64,000 nt of DNA from Chryseobacterium luteum (GCF_000737785.1 NZ_JPRO01000007.1:62001-126000); one strand, 5' to 3'; positions 54,194 through 63,142 are shown, numbered from the stretch's first letter. Numbers and translations are program-made. Notes: a model not told the origin generated them from the letters alone.

Positions 54194-55246
54194 TTATGAT
54201 GAGATTTTCGCTCTTGCGTACTGGTGGGGAAAGAAGCAGTCTTCCTTCATTTCAAATGATCCCTGAACGGCAATATACGGGTTTCTTAAGATCTCTCTTG
54301 CCACGAATATGAGGTCAGCATCTCCTTTTTGCAGGATCTCCTCTGCCTGTTGCACTTTTGTGATCAATCCCACTGCCCCGGTTTTTACTTCTGCCTCTTT
54401 TTTAATCTGAGATGAAAAAGGTACCTGGTAACCATCGAATACAGGTATTTTCGCTCCATGAATATTTCCTCCGCTTGAAACATCCACCAGATCTACACTA
54501 TGCTGTTTTAAGACTTCAGCAAGCTTTACACTGTCATTGATATTCCATCCGTTTTCGGCGTATTCGGTAGCGGAAATCCTTACAAAAAGGGCCGTATTCT
54601 CATCCAGCTCTTCATTCACGGCATCTACAATATCCAGCAGAAAGCGGATCCTGTTTTCAAAGCTGCCACCGTATTCGTCCGTTCTGATGTTGGAAAGCGG
54701 TGATAAAAACTGGTGAACCAGATATCCGTGCGCACCATGAATTTCTATGATATCAAAACCTGCTTTTACAGCTCTTTTGGCTGCTTCCCTAAAATTCTGT
54801 ACCTGTTCTCTGATCTCTTCCACGGTAAGTACATGTGGAATTCTCTCGGATGGATGATAAGGAATGGCGCTCGGAGCAACCGTTTCCCAGCCTTCATCAA
54901 GGGGAATCTGGAGGTTATTCCAGGTGGAACCTTTTCTTCCTGCGTGGGCCAGCTGGATGCCTATTTTGCTTTCTGAACGGGAATGAACGAAATCAGCAAT
55001 TTTCCTGAGTTGTTCTGCCTGCTGATCATTCCAGATCCCCATGCAGTGGTTGGTAATTCTTCCCCGCGGCTCTACTCCTGTAGCTTCAATCATGATGAGA
55101 CCTGTCCCACCCTGAGACCTGCTTCCGTAATGCACAAAGTGGAAGTCATTGGCCATTCCGTTTTCGCATGAATACATACACATGGGAGACATTACCCATC
55201 TGTTTTTCAATTCTATATTTCTAAATTTTATGGGTGTGTATAACAT
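54194..55246 (-). CDS. NADPH dehydrogenase NamA/YqjM-type (old yellow enzyme family)
   Basis: A 350-residue TIM-barrel flavoenzyme. It has MLYTPIKFRNIELKNRWVMSPMCMYS at the start (the cysteine in PMCMYS tunes FMN, a mark of the YqjM class), GIQLAHAGRKG, the active-site HGAHGYLVHQFLSPLSN with its conserved His pair, and DLIFVAREILRNP. These enzymes reduce activated alkenes such as enones and nitro compounds with NADPH. The physiological substrate is unknown. It is the first gene of an operon with the DUF2752 protein. Confidence 0.93.
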   Translation of the reverse strand: MLYTPIKFRNIELKNRWVMSPMCMYSCENGMANDFHFVHYGSRSQGGTGLIMIEATGVEPRGRITNHCMGIWNDQQAEQLRKIADFVHSRSESKIGIQLAHAGRKGSTWNNLQIPLDEGWETVAPSAIPYHPSERIPHVLTVEEIREQVQNFREAAKRAVKAGFDIIEIHGAHGYLVHQFLSPLSNIRTDEYGGSFENRIRFLLDIVDAVNEELDENTALFVRISATEYAENGWNINDSVKLAEVLKQHSVDLVDVSSGGNIHGAKIPVFDGYQVPFSSQIKKEAEVKTGAVGLITKVQQAEEILQKGDADLIFVAREILRNPYIAVQGSFEMKEDCFFPHQYARAKISS

Positions 55247-55344
55247 ATACTTTTTTGAATTTCAATTTAATAATGAATAAAAAAAACATTGCCGGACTGT
55301 TGAAAAAGGAGTAAATTTAGCCCCCTTTTTAGTCTGACTAATAT

Positions 55345-55827
55345 ATGAAAAAAGACATACAGATCAGTTACGAGCATTTTAAAAACAGCAGTGAACTGAA
55401 CGATATAGAAAAAAAATTATTTGAGAGAGCGATACAGGCCCGTGAAAATGCTTACGCACCTTATTCTAATTTCCTTGTAGGATGTGCCGTATTACTGGAA
55501 AACGGCGAAATTTATTCCGGTAACAACCAGGAGAATGCGGCCTATCCATCGGGATTGTGTGCAGAAAGAACTACTCTTTTCTGGGTGGCAGCTAATTTTC
55601 CTGATGTAAAGGTGAAAAAGATCTTCGTTGTGGGAGGTCCTAAGGAATTTCATGATAAAAATCCTCCGATTCCTCCTTGCGGAGCCTGCAGACAAAGTTT
55701 AATAGAATATGAAACGAAGCAGAATGAAGATATTGACCTTTATTTTTCAAGCATGAATGATGAAGTGGTGAAGGTGCATTCTATCAAGGATCTGCTGCCG
55801 TTTTATTTTGATTCTTCATTTTTGTAA
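55345..55827 (+). CDS. cdd: Cytidine deaminase
   Basis: A 160-residue homotetrameric-type cytidine deaminase. The zinc site is visible as CAERTT (Cys72, Glu74) and PPCGACRQ (Cys112, Cys115), with AYAPYSNFLVG and NQENAAYPSG for substrate binding. It converts cytidine or deoxycytidine to uridine or deoxyuridine in pyrimidine salvage. It is a single gene, followed by a long repeat-rich gap. Confidence 0.95.
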   Translation: MKKDIQISYEHFKNSSELNDIEKKLFERAIQARENAYAPYSNFLVGCAVLLENGEIYSGNNQENAAYPSGLCAERTTLFWVAANFPDVKVKKIFVVGGPKEFHDKNPPIPPCGACRQSLIEYETKQNEDIDLYFSSMNDEVVKVHSIKDLLPFYFDSSFL

Positions 55828-55838
55828 AAGTGAAATTT

Positions 55839-55975
55839 TGTCAATCGTCAATTTTGCTGCGCAAGTGAATGGTGAACTTAAAGCTTTAGGAATCAAGATC
55901 CAAGAATAAATATTTCAGATAACATATCCAAGAATTTTGTCAATGGTGAATTTTGCTGCGCAGGTGAATCATTAA
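55839..55975. repeat. Two half copies of the GTGAAT-family repeat
   Basis: TCAATCGTCAATTTTGCTGCGCAAGTGAAT (about 55841-55870, key core AATTTTGCTGCGCAAG) is repeated directly at about 55940-55969 with a few changes. The core corresponds to one arm of the palindromic elements at 8537 and 26504. Confidence 0.7.
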
Positions 55976-56471
55976 TTTAAAGAACTGTTTTTCAATTTTC
56001 AATATCATGCTCATTGCTAGTATGCGAATTTGTTTAAGCTTTTTTGTTAGAAAATCGCAAAGGCGCAAAGCTTTAATCTGTATGGATGTTTTCAGACGCA
56101 AGAAAATCAAAAATTTTCAGCAAAAACTCTAGAGCCTGTTTAAATTTTATTCAATAAAATTATGAGCAGAAATAATTACTAAAGAAACATATTTCTCTCG
56201 CAGATTTCCCGGATGACGCAGATTTATTTCAGTTATAAAAATATGCGCAATCTGCCCAATCAGCGAGATTTTAAAAATTTAAACAGGCTCTATAATAAAA
56301 TGTTAGAAATTTTATCGCAGATAAAATCTTTACGCCTTAAAATGTCTTTTATAATATAATTTGCGCCTTTTCGATTGGTCAGCTATATAAAATACAAGTT
56401 TAAACAGATTTTTACGTTAAAAAATTGCCTTTCGCCGCAAAATTGACCATTCACAATTGACTTTTTTGTCT
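55976..56471. other. Intergenic region built from repeats, no gene
   Basis: This stretch holds the short repeat AATCGCAAAGGCGCAAAG (about 56052-56069) and its inverted relative TTTGCGCCTTTTCGATT (about 56361-56377) on either side of the MITE-like element at 56130-56292. A final GTGAAT-family fragment (ATTGACCATTCACAATTGAC, about 56442-56461) follows before the riboswitch promoter. Confidence 0.6.
56130..56292. mobile_element. MITE-like element with 17-bp terminal inverted repeats and TA flanks
   Basis: GAGCCTGTTTAAATTTT (56132-56148) is repeated as its perfect reverse complement at 56274-56290, and both ends are flanked by TA. The 159-bp body has no open frame. Perfect ends, TA flanks and small size fit a non-autonomous element moved by an IS630/mariner- or IS5-like transposase. 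No such transposase is in the window. Confidence 0.65.
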
Positions 56472-56502
56472 TTTGTGAAATACATTTAAAAAGTTATCTT
56501 TG
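56472..56502 (+). promoter_or_regulatory. Consensus promoter of the B12 operon, TTTG-N19-TATCTTTG
   Basis: TTTG (56472-56475) and TATCTTTG (56495-56502) are separated by 19 bp, a full match to the Bacteroidetes -33/-7 consensus with the preferred spacing. It lies directly upstream of the cobalamin riboswitch, so the transcript would begin near 56508. Confidence 0.8.
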
Positions 56503-56510
56503 CAAAAATT

Positions 56511-56655
56511 TTGGTTTCCAGCATCTTGGAAATAATAGGGAATTGGGTGAAACACCCAAACTGTCCCCGCAACTGTAAATCGCAATAAGATTTTCTGCAA
56601 AAAACCACTGTTCATACGGGAAGGTGCAGAAAGCGAAAGTCAGGAGACCTGCCAA
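56511..56655 (+). ncRNA. Cobalamin riboswitch
   Basis: The order of conserved blocks is that of the AdoCbl/cobalamin riboswitch: GGGAATTGGGTGAAACACCCAAACTG-type stem (the GGGAA and GGTG blocks), CCCCGCAACTGTAA, CACTG, GGGAAGG and the B12 box AGTCAGGAGACCTGCC (56638-56653). The B12 box ends 49 bp before the ATG of the BtuB-like receptor. No T-run terminator is obvious, so translation control by pairing near the start, common in Gram-negative bacteria, is more likely. Vitamin B12 should shut down the receptor genes. Confidence 0.95.
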
Positions 56656-56701
56656 AATTATAACTAAAAACGTATTACTTTCGGAGGAAAAGTAAAATAG
56701 T

Positions 56702-58561
56702 ATGGATATAAAAAGGTCTTTATTACTGCTTGGTCTGTCTTACGGCAGCTTTCTTTTGGGACAGGAGAAAGCCGTTGACACGATTTATATTTTCGACAGC
56801 CAGATGAGTAAGGTGAAGCTTTTTCACCCGGTCCGTACGATTACTCCAAAAGATATCGAGAAAAATTCAACCAATCTTTCTGAACTTTTACGCTTTCAGT
56901 CTTCTATTTACATCAAAGAAAACGGGCGTGGCGCTGTTTCTTCGCCTTCATTCCGGGGAACAACTGCTCAGCAGACGGCTTTTGTATGGAACGGAATTAA
57001 TATTAATTCCAGTTTTCTGGGACAGGGAGATGTTAATAATATTCCTTTGTTCGGATATGACCAGATCGACGTAAAGGCTGGTGGCGGAAGTGTTGTTTAC
57101 GGCAGTGGAGCCATCGGCGGAAGTATTCACTTAAATAATATTCTGGATTTCAACAGGGGTTTTAAAGCTTCCGTTTATTCGGAGGCGGGTTCTTTTGATA
57201 CGTATAATAATTTTCTGCAGGCTTCTTTCAGTAATGATAAATTAAGTGTTAAGGTTTCCGGGAGCTATTTAACGAGTCAGAATGATTATAAAGTTCCTGA
57301 ATTTGTTGTAGGAAGTACGGGATTTTATAATGTTAACGGCAGATATTATAATACTTCAGTCAACATTGGAGCTTCTTATAAAATTGCTGATCACCAGACT
57401 ATTTCATGGCAGAACCAGATGTTTGATGCGTCACAGCATTATCCTGTTTTTGAACAAATTGGAAACAGAACAAAATATAAAGCACAGACTTTAAGAAGCC
57501 TTGTCGCATGGGATATTAATAAAAGTAATCTTTCGAACAGCTTAAAAGCGGCTTATACGGAAGATAATTTCCAGTATTTTTCAGATCTTAACCAGCCTAA
57601 AGCAAGCGGTGCAGAGGGAAAGAATTATATTTTAAAAAATGATTTCAACTATTTCATCACTCCAAAGATCAACATCAATGCTATCGGGGAGTTTCAGGTG
57701 AATAAGGGTGAAGGTTATCAGGCAGAGAAAGACAGTCAATCGGGAATTGGGGTGATCAGCAGAAATGTAGGTTCGCTATCCGGCCTGATCAGGTATTTTG
57801 CTACAAAAGATCTTCGTTTTGAAGGGGGAATCAAAAAGGATTTTGTGGAGGGTATTTCTTCTCCGCTTCTGTATTCTTTTTCGGGAAAATGGGATGCTTT
57901 AAAGTGGTATCATATGGGGGTTAATTTTTCAAGAAACTTCAGATATCCTTCTTTTAATGATCTTTACTGGAGGCCCGGCGGAAATCTGGATCTGCTTCCT
58001 GAAACTTCCACGAATATTGATATGAATCATGAGCTGATTTTTGGAGATTTTAAAATTACATTAAGTCCTTATTATATGGACATCAAAAATCTGATCAACT
58101 GGCTTCCGACACCTTACGGATATTGGGCGCCTGTAAATACTTACAGAGTGGAATCCTACGGTTTGGAATCGCAGGCTACATGGAACAAAAAATTCGGTAA
58201 ACATGCTTTGAAGCTGGATGCAGGATACACTTATACGAAATCTATCAACAAGAATACTCAAATGCAGATGATGTATGTCCCGATCCACAAAGCTGTCGGA
58301 AATATCGAGTATGGGTATTCGTTCTTTAAGCTATATGCGCAGGGGCTTTTCAACGGTCTTACCTATACGACCACCGATGAGCAAAGATCTACGGCTATTG
58401 ATCCTTATTTTATTTTAAATACAGGTGTTTCTGCCGCAATTTTCAAGAAATACACTTTAGGATTTAAAGTGAACAACGTGACCAATACGGTTTATCAGAC
58501 GGTATCTCTTTATCCGATGCCTAAGAGAAATTACAGTATATATGCAACTATTAATTTTTAA
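56702..58561 (+). CDS. btuB: BtuB-like TonB-dependent vitamin B12 receptor
   Basis: A 619-residue outer-membrane receptor with a signal peptide, a TonB-box-like DTIYIFDSQ start, a plug domain (SIYIKENGRGAVSSPSFRGTTAQQT, GINSSFLGQGDVNNIPL-type loop, GGGSVVYGSGAIGGSI) and a 22-strand-type barrel ending RNYSIYATINF. The length is close to E. coli BtuB (594 mature). The cobalamin riboswitch just upstream and the BtuG-like lipoprotein gene just downstream identify the ligand as a corrinoid. Confidence 0.93.
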   Translation: MDIKRSLLLLGLSYGSFLLGQEKAVDTIYIFDSQMSKVKLFHPVRTITPKDIEKNSTNLSELLRFQSSIYIKENGRGAVSSPSFRGTTAQQTAFVWNGININSSFLGQGDVNNIPLFGYDQIDVKAGGGSVVYGSGAIGGSIHLNNILDFNRGFKASVYSEAGSFDTYNNFLQASFSNDKLSVKVSGSYLTSQNDYKVPEFVVGSTGFYNVNGRYYNTSVNIGASYKIADHQTISWQNQMFDASQHYPVFEQIGNRTKYKAQTLRSLVAWDINKSNLSNSLKAAYTEDNFQYFSDLNQPKASGAEGKNYILKNDFNYFITPKININAIGEFQVNKGEGYQAEKDSQSGIGVISRNVGSLSGLIRYFATKDLRFEGGIKKDFVEGISSPLLYSFSGKWDALKWYHMGVNFSRNFRYPSFNDLYWRPGGNLDLLPETSTNIDMNHELIFGDFKITLSPYYMDIKNLINWLPTPYGYWAPVNTYRVESYGLESQATWNKKFGKHALKLDAGYTYTKSINKNTQMQMMYVPIHKAVGNIEYGYSFFKLYAQGLFNGLTYTTTDEQRSTAIDPYFILNTGVSAAIFKKYTLGFKVNNVTNTVYQTVSLYPMPKRNYSIYATINF

Positions 58562-58574
58562 ACTTAAAAATATT

Positions 58575-59618
58575 ATGAAACTGAACAAATTTCTACCTAT
58601 TCTTTTTGCTTTTACCCTTCTTCTGGGCATTGTGTCCTGTAGCAGTGATAATAATGAGGAGCAGGAAATATTCTATGGCAACGGCTTTTTAATCGCTAAT
58701 GAAGGTACTTTCGGAAAACCTGAAGGTGACGTAACATTTGTAAGTGCAGACCTTAACCTTAAGCAGGATAATGTTTTCGCACTTAATAACGGTGGAGCGA
58801 AATTAGGTGATGTTTTACAGATGGTTGCTTTTAACGGTGAAAATGCTTATCTCTTATTGAATAATTCCAATAAGATCCAGATCGCAAACCGTTATAGTTT
58901 TAAAGCAAATGGCGAGATTACCGCTGAACTTAATTCTCCGCGATATATGGCTTTTGCCAACAACAATATTTATGTAACAAACGATAAATATTTAGGTGAT
59001 AAGTATGTAAGCATCTATAAAGCTTCAGACCGTTCTTTCATCAAAAAAATCACTTTCACAGATGCTGCTGAAAGAATTGTAGAAGCGGGAAACAATATCT
59101 TTGTACAGAATGCTTCATTCGGTTTTGGAAATAAGATCACTTATATCAATACTTCTACCAACAATGTTCAGTCTACAATCACGTTGCCGGCCGGAAACAT
59201 CAACAAGATCGTTTCAAGCAATCAAAATGTGTATGCGATTGCTACGGGAACTACAGATTCTTATATCTACGAGATCTCAAACACTGGCGGCATTACAAAA
59301 ACAACAACTCTGACAGGTATTGCCAACGCCACCAACCTTGAAATTGCCAATGGTAAGTTTTATTTCACTTCAGGGAAAAACGTGTACAAAATGGATATGA
59401 GCGCTACAACAGCACCTACAGCACCATTGTTTACTGTAGCAAACAGTGTTGATGCATATTCTGCTTTATATGGATTCAGTGTGATCAATGACAAAATTTT
59501 CACTTCGGATTCCAATGGATTTACGCAGGCGAGTAAAATTGTGGTTTACAGTACTTCAGGAGCCATCATCAGATCGTTTACAACAGGTATAGGCTCAAAT
59601 TCCGTCTATGCAAACTAA
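58575..59618 (+). CDS. BtuG-like beta-propeller lipoprotein (DUF5074/YncE-like)
   Basis: A 347-residue protein with a lipoprotein signal peptide (lipobox GIVSC). The mature part has repeated blade-like units (FLIANEGTFGKPEGDVTFVS, IQIANRYSFKANGEITAEL, VSIYKASDRSFIKKITF and others), the pattern of a YncE/DUF5074 seven-bladed propeller. In Bacteroides the propeller lipoprotein BtuG binds B12 very tightly on the cell surface and hands it to BtuB. The gene follows the BtuB-like gene by 13 bp under the same riboswitch, so the same job is likely. ATG 58575 begins the signal peptide. Confidence 0.87.
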   Translation: MKLNKFLPILFAFTLLLGIVSCSSDNNEEQEIFYGNGFLIANEGTFGKPEGDVTFVSADLNLKQDNVFALNNGGAKLGDVLQMVAFNGENAYLLLNNSNKIQIANRYSFKANGEITAELNSPRYMAFANNNIYVTNDKYLGDKYVSIYKASDRSFIKKITFTDAAERIVEAGNNIFVQNASFGFGNKITYINTSTNNVQSTITLPAGNINKIVSSNQNVYAIATGTTDSYIYEISNTGGITKTTTLTGIANATNLEIANGKFYFTSGKNVYKMDMSATTAPTAPLFTVANSVDAYSALYGFSVINDKIFTSDSNGFTQASKIVVYSTSGAIIRSFTTGIGSNSVYAN

Positions 59619-59677
59619 GACATTAATACTCCGGTATTATCTATAAATTTTATTTTTTTTCATCATTTGTGTTTTTT

Positions 59678-59712
59678 ATCAGGCCGCTTCTCCGAGGCGG
59701 TCTGATTTTGTT
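59678..59712 (+). terminator. Intrinsic terminator of the B12 operon
   Basis: ATCAGGCCGC / GCGGTCTGAT (one G-T pair) with a 9-base loop, followed by TTTTGTTTTT. Confidence 0.75.
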
Positions 59713-59724
59713 TTTACTGATTAT

Positions 59725-59764
59725 AAAATGCTTCGGCGGGACTTTGTCCCGCCGAAGCATTTTT
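59725..59764. terminator. Strong bidirectional terminator hairpin
   Basis: AAAATGCTTCGGCGGGAC / GTCCCGCCGAAGCATTTT is a perfect 18-bp stem with a TTT loop, with A/T runs at both ends. It lies between the convergent B12 operon and CCA-adding enzyme gene and can stop both transcripts. Confidence 0.85.
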
Positions 59765-59845
59765 ATATTTAACTAAGTTCCGGATACGAAAATCTTTGTT
59801 TATCCTTGTGTTTAAATCCTATCCCAAATTCAGCCTATTTTAATT

Positions 59846-61267
59846 TTAATTATATTTCAGTCCCAGCTTTTCAGCTTCTGCAATCACAAACCTTTCAGCT
59901 TCTTCTTTATCATTAGCAATCTCCCCTTCAAGAATGGCTTCTTTTACTTTTTCTTTCAGGATCCCGATCTCTTTTCCGGGTTTAAGATTAAACATCTGCA
60001 TGATTTCTTCTCCGGTGATCGGCGGCTGGAAATTGCGTACCTGATCTTTTTCCTCCACTTCTTTGATTTTCACTGCCACATATTCGAAATTCTTTTTGAA
60101 TCTGTCCTGCTTTTTGGAGTTTTTGGTTGTAATATCTGCTTTACAAAGGGTAAACAGGTCTTCCAGATTTTCTCCGGCATCAAATAAAAGTCTTCTCAAT
60201 GCAGAGTCCGAAGCATCATCAGTGATCAGTGCAATTGGACGTGAGGAAAGCTTTACCATTTTCTGGACATACTTCATATCGCTTCCCAGCGGCTGCTTGA
60301 GTCTATGGAAAAGCGTCTTTACCATTTTTGAGCCTAGAAATTCATGTCCGTGGAAAGTCCATCCTGTTCCTTCCACGTATTTTTTGGTAGGCGCTTTACC
60401 TATATCGTGTAATAATGCTGACCAGCGAAGCCACAGATTATCTGTATTTTCAGAAATATTATCCACTACTTCTAAGGTATGGTAGAAATTGTCTTTGTGA
60501 GTCTGCCCTTCCACTTCTTCTACTCCTTTCAGCTCGATCAATTCTGGAATAATCAGTTTTAAAAGCCCGGTTTCTTCCATTAATCCAAGTCCTACAGAAG
60601 GTTTTTCAGACATCATGATCTTATTGAATTCAACCATGATCCTTTCCATAGAAACGATCTTGATTCTTTCTGCTTCCTGCTTTATAGCATTAAGGGATTT
60701 TTCTTCAATGATAAAATTTAATGTTGAAGCAAAACGAACGGCTCTCATCATCCTCAGCGGATCATCAGAATAGGTTTGAGCCGGTTCCAAAGGGGTTCTT
60801 AAAATCCCTTTTTCCAGATCTTCAACGCCATTGAAAGGGTCTATAAGCTCTCCGAAATTCGCTTTATTTAAAGAAATTGCCATTGCATTGATGGTGAAAT
60901 CTCTTCTTTTCTGGTCGTCTTCCAGAGTTCCGCCTTCTACCTCCGGCTTACGGCTGTTCTCGGTATAGCTTTCTTTTCTGGCCCCTACAAACTCCAGCTC
61001 AAGATCTTTGTATTTGATCATCGCTGTTCCGTATGTTTTGAAGACAGAAACTTTTAATTTAGGGTCAATATCCTTCGCAACAGTTTCTGCAAGCTCAATA
61101 CCGCTTTGTTCAGTAACAAAATCGATATCGGTAGATGCTTTTCTCTTCATCAGAAGATCGCGAACGTAACCACCGACAATGTACACCGACTGGTTATTCT
61201 TTTCCGCAGCATCAGCAATGATCTTGAATAGTTTTAAATTTTTATTTTGAGTAAGATTAATTTTCAT
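59846..61267 (-). CDS. tRNA nucleotidyltransferase (CCA-adding type) with HD domain
   Basis: A 473-residue class II nucleotidyltransferase. The N-terminal catalytic core has IVGGYVRDLLMKR and TDIDFV (metal-binding Asp47 and Asp49), RRDFTINAMAI, GILRTPLEPAQTYSDDPLRMMRAVRFA and ERIMVEFNKIM. A C-terminal HD domain (LLHDIGKAPTKK, about residue 286) follows. The enzyme repairs or adds the CCA end of tRNA; the HD domain may remove 2',3'-cyclic phosphates. A poly(A) polymerase role is less likely in this lineage. Confidence 0.92.
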   Translation of the reverse strand: MKINLTQNKNLKLFKIIADAAEKNNQSVYIVGGYVRDLLMKRKASTDIDFVTEQSGIELAETVAKDIDPKLKVSVFKTYGTAMIKYKDLELEFVGARKESYTENSRKPEVEGGTLEDDQKRRDFTINAMAISLNKANFGELIDPFNGVEDLEKGILRTPLEPAQTYSDDPLRMMRAVRFASTLNFIIEEKSLNAIKQEAERIKIVSMERIMVEFNKIMMSEKPSVGLGLMEETGLLKLIIPELIELKGVEEVEGQTHKDNFYHTLEVVDNISENTDNLWLRWSALLHDIGKAPTKKYVEGTGWTFHGHEFLGSKMVKTLFHRLKQPLGSDMKYVQKMVKLSSRPIALITDDASDSALRRLLFDAGENLEDLFTLCKADITTKNSKKQDRFKKNFEYVAVKIKEVEEKDQVRNFQPPITGEEIMQMFNLKPGKEIGILKEKVKEAILEGEIANDKEEAERFVIAEAEKLGLKYN

Positions 61268-61312
61268 CGTTAATAAATAGGTCGTCTTTTTTCTAGCAAT
61301 GTATCTTTTCCA

Positions 61313-61630
61313 TTAATCATAATGGGCATACATTTTATTAATTTTTCCTTCATCATCAAAAAACATGATTTCCACAGCATGCTTATCCATAATAGATTTA
61401 TAAAACAATGCCACCGAATTCACCACCCGCTGTTGATCTGGAAACTTGTCCAGTGCTTTTTTCCAGTATTCCCGGCCAGCTTCTTTTCCCTTTTATACTT
61501 TATTTCCTGTAGCCATTACAATCATTGGTGTTGTCACTTCTTATATCTCCGGCAAATGGGACACTATATTGTCGAGATCATGGGAGTTCCAGGCACGAAT
61601 CCATTCTTCAGCGAACTTTTGATAGTTCAT
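61313..61630 (-). pseudogene. SnoaL/NTF2-like protein pseudogene
   Basis: Reading the minus strand from ATG 61630 gives NYQKFAEEWIRAWNSHDLDN and then, in the same frame, two stop codons (TAA at 61541-61543 and 61489-61491) separated by EVTTPMIVMATGNKV. The frame then continues with KGKEAGREYWKKALDKFPD, QQRVVNSVALFYKSIM and AVEIMFFDDEGKINKMYAHYD up to TAA at 61313. This is a recognisable nuclear-transport-factor-2-like (SnoaL) protein with two nonsense codons. A short deletion after KFPD is also likely, since about ten residues seem to be missing. The plus-strand frame over this region is antisense noise. Confidence 0.82.
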
Positions 61631-61736
61631 GCTATGTCTTTATCAGTTTGAAGAATGCAAAGATAGAAATTTAAAAAAAGAAATCCTGCCGATATATATT
61701 GACAAGATTTAAATTGAGAGAATTATTGCCGGATTT

Positions 61737-62285
61737 TTATTCCCGAAGAACTTTAATCCTGTTATCACTCCATATTTTTATTACCGAAGACCCTGAATAT
61801 TTTGAGACTTTCTCTCTGTCCTCTTCTACGGCATAATCTACCAAATTAATGATTTCCGGAGAAATATCCGAAAATTTCAACGGACTTTTATCTCCACTGA
61901 AATTGGCCGAGGTGGAAACGAGAGGCCTGTTCAGCTTTGTGATGAGTTTTCTGCAGAAATCAGTTTTTATCAGCCTGATCCCTATACTTCCGTCTTCAGC
62001 AAGCAGTTCCTTTGGAAGTCCGCGGGGATTTTCATAAACAATGGTTACCGGTTTTTCGCTAAGGTCAATAATTTCCCAGGCCATTTCCGGAACATCCACA
62101 AGGTCCTGAAGTCTTTTTTCAGATTCCACCAGAATGATCATTGATTTATTTTTTTCCCTTTTTTTAATGTCAAAAATTTTATTGACTGCTTCTGTATTGG
62201 TGGCATCACAACCAATTCCCCAGATGGTATCTGTCGGGTAAAGGATCGTTCCGCCGGATTTTAATATTTCGATAATGTTTTCCAT
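61737..62285 (-). CDS. tsaC: L-threonylcarbamoyladenylate synthase (TsaC/YrdC type)
   Basis: A 182-residue protein of the YrdC/Sua5 family: LKSGGTILYPTDTIWGIGCDA at the start, KKREKNKSMIILV, EKPVTIVYENP and LNRPLVSTSANFSGDKSP with the conserved SANxSG. It makes threonylcarbamoyl-AMP for the t6A37 modification of ANN-decoding tRNAs, an essential step. The short length, without the Sua5 C-terminal domain, makes it TsaC-like. Confidence 0.94.
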   Translation of the reverse strand: MENIIEILKSGGTILYPTDTIWGIGCDATNTEAVNKIFDIKKREKNKSMIILVESEKRLQDLVDVPEMAWEIIDLSEKPVTIVYENPRGLPKELLAEDGSIGIRLIKTDFCRKLITKLNRPLVSTSANFSGDKSPLKFSDISPEIINLVDYAVEEDREKVSKYSGSSVIKIWSDNRIKVLRE

Positions 62286-62419
62286 AATTTAATAAGGCAT
62301 AAAACCTGTATAAAGGTAAAAAAACAGGAAGGTTCAGCCAAAAAATACGGGATAAATGTTTTGGCCGGTTGAATTGATAGGTTTTGCTGAAGCCTAATGA
62401 TTTTATTTTTTATTAAATG

Positions 62420-62484
62420 GGCTAAAGCCATATTTGGCAGCAGATTATCATAAAAAAACGGGCTTTAGCCCGTTCCTATTGAAT
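62420..62484. repeat. CCTATTGAAT two-hairpin element (copy 3)
   Basis: GGCTAAAGCC (62420-62429), a spacer of about 29 bases, then CGGGCTTTAGCCCG (62459-62472) followed by TTCCTATTGAAT. It lies between the tsaC and DinB-family genes, both on the minus strand. Confidence 0.8.
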
Positions 62485-62522
62485 TTTTATATATCATTAC
62501 CTGTTCCTGGCTCTAAATCTAT

Positions 62523-63029
62523 CTATTTCAATCCCGGTAAATATCTTTCTTCAATGATACTCAAGTGGTGATAATTGTGTCCCACAATCAGTTTCCCGAT
62601 GGTTTCTACAGCCAGTTGATTTCCATTAGCTGTACCTGTGTTGCTCAATACAGACGGCTCAAAGGTTTCCAGCATGATTCGGGAAGATTTCCTTACGAGC
62701 TGATATTCTTCTATCAGGGATTCCAGAGATCTTTTATCAGCAAAAGAATTGGCAGCATACTTTTCTTCATCAAAGCCCGGCAGTTCTGCTTTTTCTCCCC
62801 TAGCAAAAGCTAAAATCCTATATTGAAATATCCTTTCAGTATCGGATAAATGCAGTAAAAGTTCTTTCAGCGTCCATTTTCCTTCTGCGTAAGCAAAAAG
62901 AGACTGTTCTTCTGTAAGATCAGCATATATTTCTACTGTTTTATCTCCGGATTTTTTTAGTTCTCCGATCCAATTTTCAGAAGGGATCTGGTCTAAATAT
63001 CTCTTTACGTATTTTTGAAAATCAGACAT
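62523..63029 (-). CDS. DinB family protein
   Basis: A 168-residue four-helix-bundle protein of the DinB/YfiT type. The three metal-binding histidines are visible as LKELLLHLSDTERIFQYR and IGKLIVGHNYHHLSIIEERYL. Members bind a divalent metal and some act as thiol (bacillithiol or mycothiol) transferases; the function of this one is unknown. EGKWTLKELLLHL is typical of the Bacteroidetes subset. Confidence 0.88.
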   Translation of the reverse strand: MSDFQKYVKRYLDQIPSENWIGELKKSGDKTVEIYADLTEEQSLFAYAEGKWTLKELLLHLSDTERIFQYRILAFARGEKAELPGFDEEKYAANSFADKRSLESLIEEYQLVRKSSRIMLETFEPSVLSNTGTANGNQLAVETIGKLIVGHNYHHLSIIEERYLPGLK

Positions 63030-63096
63030 GTTTTTTGAGTTATAAGTTATTAATGATAAGTGAACAATTATAATTGATGAATGATGTGTAAAGTGA

Positions 63097-63142
63097 AATT
63101 AACAAATTGACTATTCACAATTGACGATTAACCATTCACAAT
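63097..63142. repeat. GTGAAT-family repeat fragments
   Basis: TTGACTATTCACAATTGACGATTAACCATTCACAATTTTT contains two direct, partial copies of the ATTCACAATTGAC core. It lies between the DinB-family gene and the 3' end of the acetyltransferase gene, overlapping the latter's last codons. Confidence 0.55.

Noticed and set aside
61322..61651. Plus-strand 109-codon frame
   Set aside because: It is antisense to the SnoaL-like pseudogene, rich in Phe, His and Ser, and has no recognisable domain.
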